A DNA stretch of 5,199 nucleotides from Pseudomonadota bacterium (GTDB lineage Bacteria; Pseudomonadota; Gammaproteobacteria; Steroidobacterales; Steroidobacteraceae). Of this stretch, positions 1 to 5,199 are shown in pieces. The DNA is taken from NCBI GenBank assembly GCA_023428645.1, contig JAEYXD010000223.1, positions 1-5,199 of the forward strand, in the 5' to 3' direction. The position numbers were made by a program, and so were the translations under genes. Below the pieces are notes generated by a model. The model was not told where the DNA came from and made no database searches. It was given only the letters and a program-made list of their open reading frames with translations. How positions within the stretch are numbered: the first letter of the stretch is position 1; every line of letters starts with the position of its first letter.

Positions 1-221
1 CGGCTGCAGTCGTCGTCGATCGCGACTTCCATCGCATTGACCTTCTGGTCGCCGCGCGCGACCTGCTCGCCGAGCCGGCTGTCGCCTTGCACGAGCGCCT
101 CGACGGCCTGTTTCAATTGCTCCTCGACGAAACCGCCCATCTGCAGCACGTTCGTGCGAACGCGCTCGAGGTCGTCGTTGTAGCGACTCAAGATGTGATG
201 CGACAGATCCGACTTTTCCAT
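1..221 (-). CDS. phoU: PhoU, phosphate signalling/transport regulator (partial, C-terminal part outside window)
   Basis: PhoU is a cytoplasmic helical-bundle protein that restrains the PhoR/PhoB two-component response and modulates the PstSCAB phosphate importer (family knowledge). The 73 visible residues start MEKSDLSHHILSRYNDDLE, continue with LQMGGFVEEQL and DSRLGEQV, and reach NAMEVAIDDDC. They align without gaps to the start of E. coli PhoU (NKHISGQFNAELE, MTMGGMVEQQL, NMMEVAIDEAC), including the MEVAID metal/helix motif. E. coli PhoU is 241 residues, so about two thirds of the gene lies beyond position 1. The ATG at 221-219 is chosen because it has GAGAG a few bases upstream, the protein begins where the family begins, and no other ATG or GTG lies before the upstream in-frame stop (251-249). 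It follows the porin on the same strand after 104 nt. Co-transcription is possible, but its own promoter is also plausible. Confidence 0.95.
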   Translation of the reverse strand, partial: MEKSDLSHHILSRYNDDLERVRTNVLQMGGFVEEQLKQAVEALVQGDSRLGEQVARGDQKVNAMEVAIDDDCS

Positions 222-247
222 GAAGCTCTCGTTCGTGGCGAATGGGG

Positions 248-277
248 CTTATAACTCGCGGCAGATTGCGTTCGCAA
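248..277 (-). promoter_or_regulatory. Candidate sigma70-type promoter for phoU
   Basis: On the minus strand, TTGCGA (277-272, 4 of 6 to TTGACA) and TATAAG (253-248, 5 of 6 to TATAAT) are separated by 18 bp. The expected start site would lie about 20 nt before the phoU ATG. No Pho box is visible here, so this would be a basal promoter allowing phoU expression independent of the porin. The match is moderate, and such pairs occur by chance. Confidence 0.35.
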
Positions 278-280
278 GCT

Positions 281-313
281 GCGGGCTCCGCTGTAGCGCA
301 GCCAACGGCCCGC
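281..313 (-). terminator. GC-rich compound hairpin between porin and phoU
   Basis: An inverted repeat GCGGGC / GCCCGC (281-286 and 308-313) encloses a second one, GCTG / CAGC (290-293 and 299-302), with a 5-nt loop. It begins 12 nt after the porin stop codon. There is no run of U after it in either direction, so it is not a classical intrinsic terminator. It may act as a partial terminator, an mRNA 3'-end stabiliser, or nothing at all. Confidence 0.3.
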
Positions 314-325
314 GCCTCGTGCCGC

Positions 326-1654
326 TCAAAACTTGACGTTGAAATCGAGCTGCGCTCGGTCGTAGTCCGACTCGGGGCCGACGTCGATGTTCCGCTTGTT
401 GATGAAGTACGTGGCGTTCAGCGTCCAGTTGCGGACGGGCGCATAGGCGCCGCGCAGCGTCCAGCCCTCGGCGTCGCTCGTGCCGTTCGCGAAGTCCGAG
501 TCGATGAGCTGGGCAAACAGCGCGTCCTTCTCGATTTTCTGATACGACACGCCCGCTTCCCACGTCTTCGCATTGCTCGCCCGGCCGAGCATCGCGCCGA
601 GCCCCCACGCGAGGTCGCGGTCGTCCGGGTCCTGGTTGTGCGCGACGTCCGCCCACAGCTGCACCGGCAGCGTGCCGAGGAGCATGTTCCATTCCGCGCC
701 CAGATCGATGACCCGGTAATCGTAAACGAGCACCTGCGTCGGCGGCGTGCCGACGCCGATCGTCGTGTTGCCGTTCGAGCTGCCGTTGTAGAACGGCGCA
801 CGACCGACCCCCGCGCTCACGTCGTAATAGCTCGCGGCCACCAGCAGCGATGCGGTCGAGCCGACCGGAAGCTTTACGCCCACCTGCCCGCCGTAGAGCA
901 TCACGTCCGAGGTGCGCGCGGACGCGGGGCCCGAGAGCTCGTCGAGCCAATAGCCATAGGCGGCACCGAACCACATGCCGCGGTTGACGGCGAGCGCAAG
1001 ACCCTCGGGGTTGATGTCCGCGTCCCAGAAACCGCTCTGCCCCACCTTCAGGAATGGCTGGCGCATCTTGCCGCCGATCAGATTGCCCCAGCTCGCGAAT
1101 CGCCAATCGAAATACGCCAGGTCGAGGTCGAACGGCTTGCGCGTGAATACACCTTCGAGCGTCTGGTTCGTGGAGCGTGGATCGCCGTTCTCGGCGGTCG
1201 CGAGGCCGAGGCCCACCCGAATGTCGTCGGTCGCGCGCGCTTCGATGGCCATTCGCGCGCGAATGCGGTCCCGGTAGCGATCAGCGGTGCCCTGAACCCC
1301 TGACGCCGTCAGCGCCTCGTCATGGATGTACTCGTAGCGATAGCGCAGGTCGCCTTTCAGCGTGACCCGTCCCGCCCAATCGGCGCCCTGCACTTTCGCC
1401 ACCTCGGCGGCCTGCGTCGCCGAGTCCTTGCGCAGGCCGCGGGTCTCGGCCTTCAAATAGTCGTCCTGCGCCTTGAGGTGCTCGTTCTCGGCTTTGAGTA
1501 GCGTGTTCTCCTGCTCGAGCCGGTCCATGCGCTGAATCAGCGCCTGCAGCTGCGCCCGGATCTGCGCAATCTCATCATCGCTCGCGGCGTCGGCGCCCCG
1601 GGCGCCAAGGGCGAGCAGGGCCGCAACGACGATAGCGATGACTCGTAGATTCAC
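326..1654 (-). CDS. Outer-membrane porin, Porin_5-like family, with N-terminal coiled coil
   Basis: A 442-residue putative trimeric outer-membrane channel. Residues 1-23 form a signal peptide: MNLR, then a hydrophobic core to about 18, then an ADA/A cleavage site. Residues 28-76 form a coiled coil with I/L at 32, 39, 46, 53, 60, 67 and 74. From about 93 onward there are alternating amphipathic strands (VTLKGDLRYRYEY, LDLAYFDWRF, WTLNATYFIN), ending in the terminal phenylalanine (FNVKF) typical of beta-barrel proteins. The stretch NLIGGKMRQPFL followed by DADINPEGLA (191-220) resembles the 'putative porin' family (Pfam Porin_5). This is recalled from family patterns, not searched. It does not look like OprP/OprO (Porin_O_P). 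The start is GTG at 1654-1652, preceded by a strong AGGAGAGG (1665-1658). A consensus Pho box lies 113 nt upstream, and phoU follows on the same strand, so a phosphate-starvation-induced channel is inferred. The substrate is not proven. Confidence 0.9.
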   Translation of the reverse strand: MNLRVIAIVVAALLALGARGADAASDDEIAQIRAQLQALIQRMDRLEQENTLLKAENEHLKAQDDYLKAETRGLRKDSATQAAEVAKVQGADWAGRVTLKGDLRYRYEYIHDEALTASGVQGTADRYRDRIRARMAIEARATDDIRVGLGLATAENGDPRSTNQTLEGVFTRKPFDLDLAYFDWRFASWGNLIGGKMRQPFLKVGQSGFWDADINPEGLALAVNRGMWFGAAYGYWLDELSGPASARTSDVMLYGGQVGVKLPVGSTASLLVAASYYDVSAGVGRAPFYNGSSNGNTTIGVGTPPTQVLVYDYRVIDLGAEWNMLLGTLPVQLWADVAHNQDPDDRDLAWGLGAMLGRASNAKTWEAGVSYQKIEKDALFAQLIDSDFANGTSDAEGWTLRGAYAPVRNWTLNATYFINKRNIDVGPESDYDRAQLDFNVKF

Positions 1655-1657
1655 GTG

Positions 1658-1665
1658 CCTCTCCT
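1658..1665 (-). promoter_or_regulatory. Ribosome binding site of the porin, fixes a GTG start
   Basis: AGGAGAGG on the minus strand lies immediately upstream of CAC-GTG. The AGGAG core is 6 nt from the GTG, an optimal distance. This decides the start: the codon at 1654-1652 is GTG, not ATG, and the signal peptide begins right there. Confidence 0.8.
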
Positions 1666-1700
1666 GGTGTCAGATGCGGGAAGCTGAATGGCTCGCGAGC

Positions 1701-1734
1701 GTTATACGGACGCTTTGTTACAGCGAGATTGCAT
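1701..1734 (-). promoter_or_regulatory. Second, degenerate Pho-like promoter of the porin
   Basis: Reading the minus strand: ATGCAAT (1734-1728, 4 of 7 to CTGTCAT), a 4-nt spacer, CTGTAAC (1723-1717, 6 of 7 to CTGTCAC), a 10-nt spacer, then TATAAC (1706-1701, 5 of 6 to the -10 consensus). The 4-nt and 10-nt spacings are those of PhoB-activated promoters. A start near 1694 would give a leader of about 40 nt. The distal half is weak, so this may be an ordinary promoter with a good -10 or a low-affinity second PhoB site. Confidence 0.35.
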
Positions 1735-1766
1735 GTTTCACCGCTGTCACATTCCATCGCTCTTTC

Positions 1767-1784
1767 GTGACAGATCGATGACAG
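1767..1784 (-). promoter_or_regulatory. Consensus Pho box (PhoB site) directed at the porin
   Basis: The minus strand reads CTGTCAT-CGAT-CTGTCAC, two 7-bp direct repeats with a 4-bp spacer. All 14 repeat positions match the E. coli consensus CTGTCAT-N4-CTGTCAY. Ten bases further downstream is TGGAAT (1756-1751, 4 of 6 to TATAAT), which is the usual Pho box to -10 spacing. Transcription would start near 1744 with a leader of about 90 nt before the porin GTG. The orientation points to the porin rather than to the divergent CHAD gene. Proximity to phoU supports a real Pho regulon site. Confidence 0.85.
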
Positions 1785-1978
1785 CGCCGCTGTCCCCGTT
1801 CGTACCCAGGCCCTGCAGGCCGATGATCGCTTCGATATTCGTTCATGCGTCACCATTCGACCGTTTCATGCGGCGGTCACGATCGACGCGCGGTGTCCGA
1901 AGCCGACGTGCCGGGGAACTCAACGACCGTCCCCCGGTTACGTCCCCTAGGCAAGCTCGGCGCCCTTTGAAACATCTC

Positions 1979-2890
1979 GTGAGTACTGCATTGAAGCAGG
2001 ATGAGCCCGCCCTGCGCGGTGTGCGCCGCATCGTCGCCGAACGCATCGACAGCACCATTCGTATCTTGGGGCATCGCTCGCTCGGCGACGAGCAAGTGCA
2101 CGAGGCTCGCAAGGAGATGAAACGGCTGCGGGCCGGCCTGCGGTTGTTGCGTGCCTCTCTAGGAAATACCGTGTATCGACGCCTGAATCGGTCGGTCCGG
2201 GATGCGGCCCGTCCGTTGACCCCGATTCGCGACGCCAAGGTCCTGCGCGATGCCTTCGACGATGTGCTGCACGAGGCCGGCAAGTCGGTGTCGAACGCGC
2301 AGGCCGGCAAGGTTCTGCGGCTGTTGCGGCAAGAACATCGCGCGAGCCGCAGCGAGCTCACGAGGACCGCGCTGAGTGCGGTCACAGGCCGCCTGCGGGA
2401 GGTGCGGCGACAACTGGACGGCGTACCCGAGGCCCGACTCGACGCGACGCCTGTCGATGCCGCCCTCGAACGCGCCTACAAGAAGGCCCGCAAGGCCCTG
2501 GCGTCCGCGCGGCGCGATCCCGGCAACGAGCAACTGCACGAGTGGCGCAAGCAAGTGAAGTACCACATGCTGCAGCTCGAGCTCCTGCAGCCGCTCGCGC
2601 CGAAGCGGCTCGGCGCGACCATCAAGGCGGCGCACAAATTGACGGATTACCTGGGCGACGACCACGACCTCGCGCTGTTGCACGAGAAAATCATCATCCA
2701 TGACACGCAGGTGCCGGGCGCGTGCAATGCGGCGGCGCGCGATGGCCTGGTGAAGGAGCTGCAGCGGGTCCGCGCGAAATTGCAGCGCAAAGCCTTCCGG
2801 CTGGGCGGCAAGCTCTATGAAGACAAACCTAAGCAGATCGCGAAGCGCATGAAGAAGTACGCGAACGCGTGGCGCAAGCAGACGAACTAG
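1979..2890 (+). CDS. CHAD-domain protein, probable polyphosphate binding
   Basis: CHAD (conserved histidine alpha-helical domain) proteins are basic helical proteins that bind polyphosphate, and several locate to polyphosphate granules (family knowledge). Counting from the GTG at 1979 the protein has 303 residues and two helical repeats. The first carries VHEARKEMKRLRAGLRLLR (40-58) and PIRDAKVLRDAFDDV (82-96). The second carries LHEWRKQVKYHMLQLELLQP (186-205) and LGDDHDLALLHE (225-236). The paired H-x-x-R-K and R/D-D motifs are the signature of the domain, and the high Lys/Arg content fits an anionic polymer ligand. It is a stand-alone CHAD with no CYTH (triphosphatase) domain. The start is uncertain: GTG 1979 is chosen because family members begin just before a segment like LKQDEPALRG, but no clear ribosome site precedes it. 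ATG 1868 or ATG 1688 are in frame. It lies divergent to the Pho-controlled porin, which suggests a role in phosphate storage. Confidence 0.88.
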   Translation: MSTALKQDEPALRGVRRIVAERIDSTIRILGHRSLGDEQVHEARKEMKRLRAGLRLLRASLGNTVYRRLNRSVRDAARPLTPIRDAKVLRDAFDDVLHEAGKSVSNAQAGKVLRLLRQEHRASRSELTRTALSAVTGRLREVRRQLDGVPEARLDATPVDAALERAYKKARKALASARRDPGNEQLHEWRKQVKYHMLQLELLQPLAPKRLGATIKAAHKLTDYLGDDHDLALLHEKIIIHDTQVPGACNAAARDGLVKELQRVRAKLQRKAFRLGGKLYEDKPKQIAKRMKKYANAWRKQTN

Positions 2891-2945
2891 TACGCGCAAA
2901 TAGGCTGCGCGAGCGTTGCAAACCGCCGCGCTTCGATCAACAGTG

Positions 2946-2963
2946 CGCCGTCGAACGGCGGAG
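2946..2963 (+). promoter_or_regulatory. Short hairpin plus ribosome site before the fusion gene
   Basis: CGCCGT (2946-2951) and ACGGCG (2955-2960) form a 6-bp stem with loop CGA. GGAG (2960-2963) overlaps the stem by one base and lies 10 nt before the ATG at 2974. It supports that ATG as start. An alternative stem pairs CCGCCG (2923-2928) with CGGCGG (2956-2961). Whether either structure affects translation is unknown. Confidence 0.35.
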
Positions 2964-2973
2964 TCTCAGGGTC

Positions 2974-4053
2974 ATGACCGCGCGCTTGTTATTCAGACAA
3001 CTCTTCGATCAATCCTCGAGCACGTACACCTACCTGCTTGCCGATCCCGACGGCGGCCAAGCGGTTCTCATCGATCCGGTGTACGAACAGTACGAGCGCG
3101 ATGCGGCCTTGCTGCGCGAGCTCGAGCTCACTCTGCTGACCTGCGTCGAGACTCATTGTCACGCCGATCACGTCACCAGCGCCTGGCTGTTCAGACATGC
3201 GCTCGGCTCGCAGATCGCCGCCTCCGCTCGCTCGGGCATCGCGACGCTCGATCGCGCGTTGCGCGACGGCGACAAAGTCGCGTTCGGCCGGCGCGCGCTG
3301 ACGGTGCTTGCGACGCCGGGCCATACCGATGGCTGCATCAGCCTGGCGCTCGATGATTGCTCGATGGTTTTCACGGGCGATTGCCTGCTGATCCGCGGCT
3401 GCGGACGCACCGACTTCCAGCAGGGCTCGGCGCAAACGATGTTTCGTTCGATCACCGAGAAGCTGTTTCAACTCCCCGACGACTGCATCGTTTATCCCGC
3501 GCACGACTATGCGGGCCGGACGGCCAGCACGATCGGCGAGGAACGGCGTTTGAATCCACGCATCGGCGGCGCGGCGAACGAGATCGACTTCGTCGGCTAT
3601 CTCGACAACATGCGACTGCCACACCCGAAACAACTGGATGTCGCGGTGCCCGCGAATCTGCGCGCGGGCCGCCCACCCGACGATCGCATTCCGCAACCGC
3701 CGGCGTGGGCGCCCGTGACGACGACGTACAGCGGCGTGCTGGAGATCTCGCCGCAATGGGTCGCCGCGCATGCGAAGCAGGTGCACATCCTGGACGTACG
3801 TACGCGACACGAGGTGACCGAGGAGCACACGCGCATCCCGAACGCGCAGCTCATTCCGCTCGACGAGCTGCGCGAGCGCCTGACTGAAGTGCCGAAAGAC
3901 AAACCGGTGATGACGATGTGCCGCTCGGGTAAACGCTCGGTGCTCGCCTATTCGATCTTGCGCGACGCCGGCTGGACCGAGGTCGCGAACATCAACGGCG
4001 GGCTGCTGCGCTGGCAGGCCGAGGGCTTGCCGACCGAAACGGCCGCCCCGTGA
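2974..4053 (+). CDS. Persulfide dioxygenase-rhodanese fusion (ETHE1-like)
   Basis: A 359-residue cytoplasmic two-domain enzyme of sulfide oxidation. The N-terminal metallo-beta-lactamase-fold domain (about 1-235) would oxidise glutathione persulfide to sulfite. The C-terminal rhodanese (about 255-355) would transfer sulfane sulfur between thiosulfate/sulfite and glutathione. THCHADH is at 60-66. The iron ligands H61, H117 (PGHTDG) and D136 (TGDCLL) have the same spacing (56 and 19) as H79, H135 and D154 of human ETHE1. RGCGRTDFQQG (141-151), YPAHDY (174-179) and DVAVPANLRAG (222-232) are near identical to ETHE1. The rhodanese loop CRSGKR (316-321) has the catalytic Cys316. Length and domain order match the characterised PRF enzyme of Burkholderia. 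ATG 2974 is preferred over an in-frame ATG at 2869, which overlaps CHAD and adds 35 unrelated residues. The neighbouring CHAD gene ends 83 nt upstream, so co-transcription is possible. No sqr or bigR gene is visible. Confidence 0.93.
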   Translation: MTARLLFRQLFDQSSSTYTYLLADPDGGQAVLIDPVYEQYERDAALLRELELTLLTCVETHCHADHVTSAWLFRHALGSQIAASARSGIATLDRALRDGDKVAFGRRALTVLATPGHTDGCISLALDDCSMVFTGDCLLIRGCGRTDFQQGSAQTMFRSITEKLFQLPDDCIVYPAHDYAGRTASTIGEERRLNPRIGGAANEIDFVGYLDNMRLPHPKQLDVAVPANLRAGRPPDDRIPQPPAWAPVTTTYSGVLEISPQWVAAHAKQVHILDVRTRHEVTEEHTRIPNAQLIPLDELRERLTEVPKDKPVMTMCRSGKRSVLAYSILRDAGWTEVANINGGLLRWQAEGLPTETAAP

Positions 4054-4072
4054 CGCTGACGGCCACGGGGCG
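4044..4072. terminator. Hairpin between convergent genes, likely shared terminator
   Basis: CGCCCCGTG (4044-4052) and CACGGGGCG (4064-4072) form a perfect 9-bp stem with an 11-nt loop. It covers the stop codon of the fusion gene (4051-4053) and lies 5 nt past the receptor's stop. The U-tracts are poor on both sides (minus strand has only a short TTT), so efficiency as an intrinsic terminator is uncertain. The position between two convergent gene ends supports a bidirectional role. Confidence 0.6.
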
Positions 4073-4077
4073 CCGCT

Positions 4078-5199
4078 TCAGAAGCTCATCGTCACCGAAG
4101 CGGAAATGCTCGTGCCCACGTCGTAGTGATTGAAGTAGACGACGTTGCCCGCGCGCTCCTGAAACTCCTTGTAATCCTGGCCGAGGATGTTGCGGATCTC
4201 CACCTTCCCTTCCAGGTCCGTGCCGAAGAGCGTCAGCGCTTGACGCGCGACGAAGTCGACGCGCCAACCCGGCGATTCGTAAATGTCCGGCATCCCCGTG
4301 GGGCCGCGGCTCGTCACGCGATCGCTCGCGAAAGACACCAGCAGCGTTTGCTGCGAAAGCCTGCCCGGATGCTCGAGGCCGAACTGCAAATTGATCAGGT
4401 GATCCGATTGTCCGGTCATCTTGCTGCCGTCCCTGAAGAAGTTCGTCGCTGGCTGCGTGATCGCCGGATACACGCTTGCCATGTCGCCGGCGTCGACGTT
4501 GATCGTCGAGTCCGTGAAGGTGTAGTTGCCGAGTGCCACCACGCGTCGTGCCCCGAGGAACTCGCCCGCGAACAGCGCATCGAGCGGAAAATATCGTTGC
4601 ACTTCGAACTCGACACCATACAAGACGGCTTCCGGCGCATTCGCGAAGCTGGTCTCCGGGGTGTTGTCGTTGAACGCCGTGAACGTCTCGATCGGCCGAT
4701 CGATGGTTTTGTAGAACCCGGCGGCCGAGAGGCGCTGTTCGGGCGCGAAGTACCACTCGTAACGTGCCTCCGCGTTGAAGAACTCGCTGTCCGTCAACAA
4801 TGGGTTGCCACGGTACGCCCGGTTGGCCTCCGGATCGAAATACAGTTGGTACATCAGCTCGCGAAATTGCGGCCGTGCGATCGTCTTCGACGCGTTGAAC
4901 CGCAATTGCATGTCGTCGCGAAACTTGTACGTGAGCGTCGCCGCCGGCAACAGGTAGTCGTTGTCGAGCCGCGTCGACGCGCCCGAGTTCGTGAGAACGT
5001 CGAACACTTGCAGCGGGCCGACTTCCTGCTCGCCTCGTTCGTAGCGCGCGCCGATGCTGAGCTCGAGCCCATCCAGCAGCTCCGCTTGCGCTTGCGCATA
5101 GACCGCCTCGGTGCGCAGCCGCGCAGTGAAGGCCGGGTCGGTTTCCGTCATCTCGATCATGCCGATGTCGAAGTGGTCGATGACCGCCGCGCTCAGCAA
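4078..5199 (-). CDS. TonB-dependent receptor, C-terminal barrel (partial, N-terminal part outside window)
   Basis: The last 373 residues of a large outer-membrane barrel that takes up a ligand using TonB energy. Visible marks are repeated alternating strands (GLELSIGARYERGEQ, LLPAATLTYKF, MQLRFNASKTIARPQFREL at 98-115), then GNPLLTDSEFFNAEARYEWYF (131-151), a pattern common to TonB receptors of the Xanthomonas/Caulobacter type. Later strands include LYGVEFEVQRYF, SDHLINLQFGLEH and VEIRNILGQDYKEF, and the protein ends in VTMSF with the barrel-terminal phenylalanine. The plug domain, TonB box and signal peptide lie beyond 5199. The codon at the edge is TTG read as Leu inside the gene, not a start. 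The ligand cannot be told from the barrel. Its stop is 24 nt from the convergent fusion gene. Confidence 0.9.
   Translation of the reverse strand: MLSAAVIDHFDIGMIEMTETDPAFTARLRTEAVYAQAQAELLDGLELSIGARYERGEQEVGPLQVFDVLTNSGASTRLDNDYLLPAATLTYKFRDDMQLRFNASKTIARPQFRELMYQLYFDPEANRAYRGNPLLTDSEFFNAEARYEWYFAPEQRLSAAGFYKTIDRPIETFTAFNDNTPETSFANAPEAVLYGVEFEVQRYFPLDALFAGEFLGARRVVALGNYTFTDSTINVDAGDMASVYPAITQPATNFFRDGSKMTGQSDHLINLQFGLEHPGRLSQQTLLVSFASDRVTSRGPTGMPDIYESPGWRVDFVARQALTLFGTDLEGKVEIRNILGQDYKEFQERAGNVVYFNHYDVGTSISASVTMSF

Larger units (their letters stand above)
1655..1978. other. Divergent intergenic control region (324 bp)
   Basis: This is the space between the porin start and the preferred CHAD start. 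It holds the porin ribosome site, two Pho-type elements and an extra single half-site CTGTCAC on the plus strand (1744-1750). The part nearest CHAD (about 1800-1978) shows no convincing promoter, ribosome site or structure. A plus-strand frame stays open from 1688, but its predicted peptide (rich in Arg, Pro and Ser, no family resemblance) looks non-coding and would run through the Pho box. Confidence 0.6.

Noticed and set aside
249..1106. Second minus-strand frame inside the porin (285 codons)
   Set aside because: Low-complexity Arg/Gly/Ala peptide that shares the porin's DNA in another frame. A frame shadow.
242..1303. 353-codon open frame on the plus strand antisense to the porin
   Set aside because: Its peptide is Arg/Ala/Val rich with no family features, while the opposite strand encodes a convincing signal peptide, coiled coil and barrel. 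Long antisense frames are expected in GC-rich genes.
1790..1807. Possible plus-strand Pho box (CTGTCCC) that would drive CHAD
   Set aside because: The second repeat at the 11-bp phase (CGTACCC) does not match the consensus and no -10 follows at 10 bp, so there is no direct evidence that CHAD is PhoB-controlled.
2159..2899. 246-codon minus-strand frame opposite CHAD
   Set aside because: The plus strand carries all conserved CHAD motifs. The antisense peptide is Leu/Arg/Val repetitive with no recognisable domain.
2869..2973. Upstream start (ATG 2869) for the fusion protein, overlapping the CHAD gene
   Set aside because: The extra 35 residues do not resemble ETHE1-type N-termini. ATG 2974 begins right before the first beta strand and has GGAG upstream.
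2989..3828. 279-codon minus-strand frame opposite the dioxygenase-rhodanese gene
   Set aside because: The true gene has every catalytic residue in the plus frame. The antisense product is Arg/Ala rich without family marks.
5170..5199. TTG at the right edge as the start of the receptor gene
   Set aside because: The sequence begins in the middle of a barrel with no signal peptide or plug. The frame is simply open through the window edge.

Overview
The window is GC-rich, densely coded bacterial chromosome, most likely from a gammaproteobacterium. Three things point there: a PhoU very close to the E. coli protein, an E. coli-type Pho box, and large outer-membrane proteins including a TonB-dependent receptor. 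The style resembles Xanthomonadales, Nevskiales or Steroidobacter relatives, but the order is only a guess. No RNA genes, insertion sequences, CRISPR arrays or phage genes were seen.

Layout. Position 1-221 (minus) is the N-terminal part of phoU, cut by the window edge. Position 326-1654 (minus) is a complete 442-residue Porin_5-type outer-membrane porin with a signal peptide and a heptad-perfect coiled coil. Position 1655-1978 is a divergent, largely non-coding control region. It contains an 18-bp Pho box whose two 7-bp repeats match the E. coli consensus at every position. The box points toward the porin, and a second, weaker Pho-like promoter lies downstream of it. Position 1979-2890 (plus) is a CHAD-domain protein; this family is known to bind polyphosphate. 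Position 2974-4053 (plus) is a persulfide dioxygenase-rhodanese fusion with all expected iron ligands and the rhodanese active-site loop. Position 4078-5199 (minus) is the C-terminal half of a TonB-dependent receptor, cut by the right edge. It converges on the fusion gene across a GC-rich hairpin.

How the parts fit. The left half reads as a phosphate module. PhoB would switch on an outer-membrane channel under phosphate starvation, phoU (signalling and transport control) follows on the same strand, and a polyphosphate-binding CHAD protein is divergent. The porin is not an OprP/OprO-family phosphate porin, so a Pho-controlled Porin_5 channel is the most interesting prediction here. The fusion enzyme belongs to sulfide/persulfide oxidation. 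Its link to CHAD is only co-direction and an 83-nt gap. The receptor's substrate cannot be told from this part of the protein.
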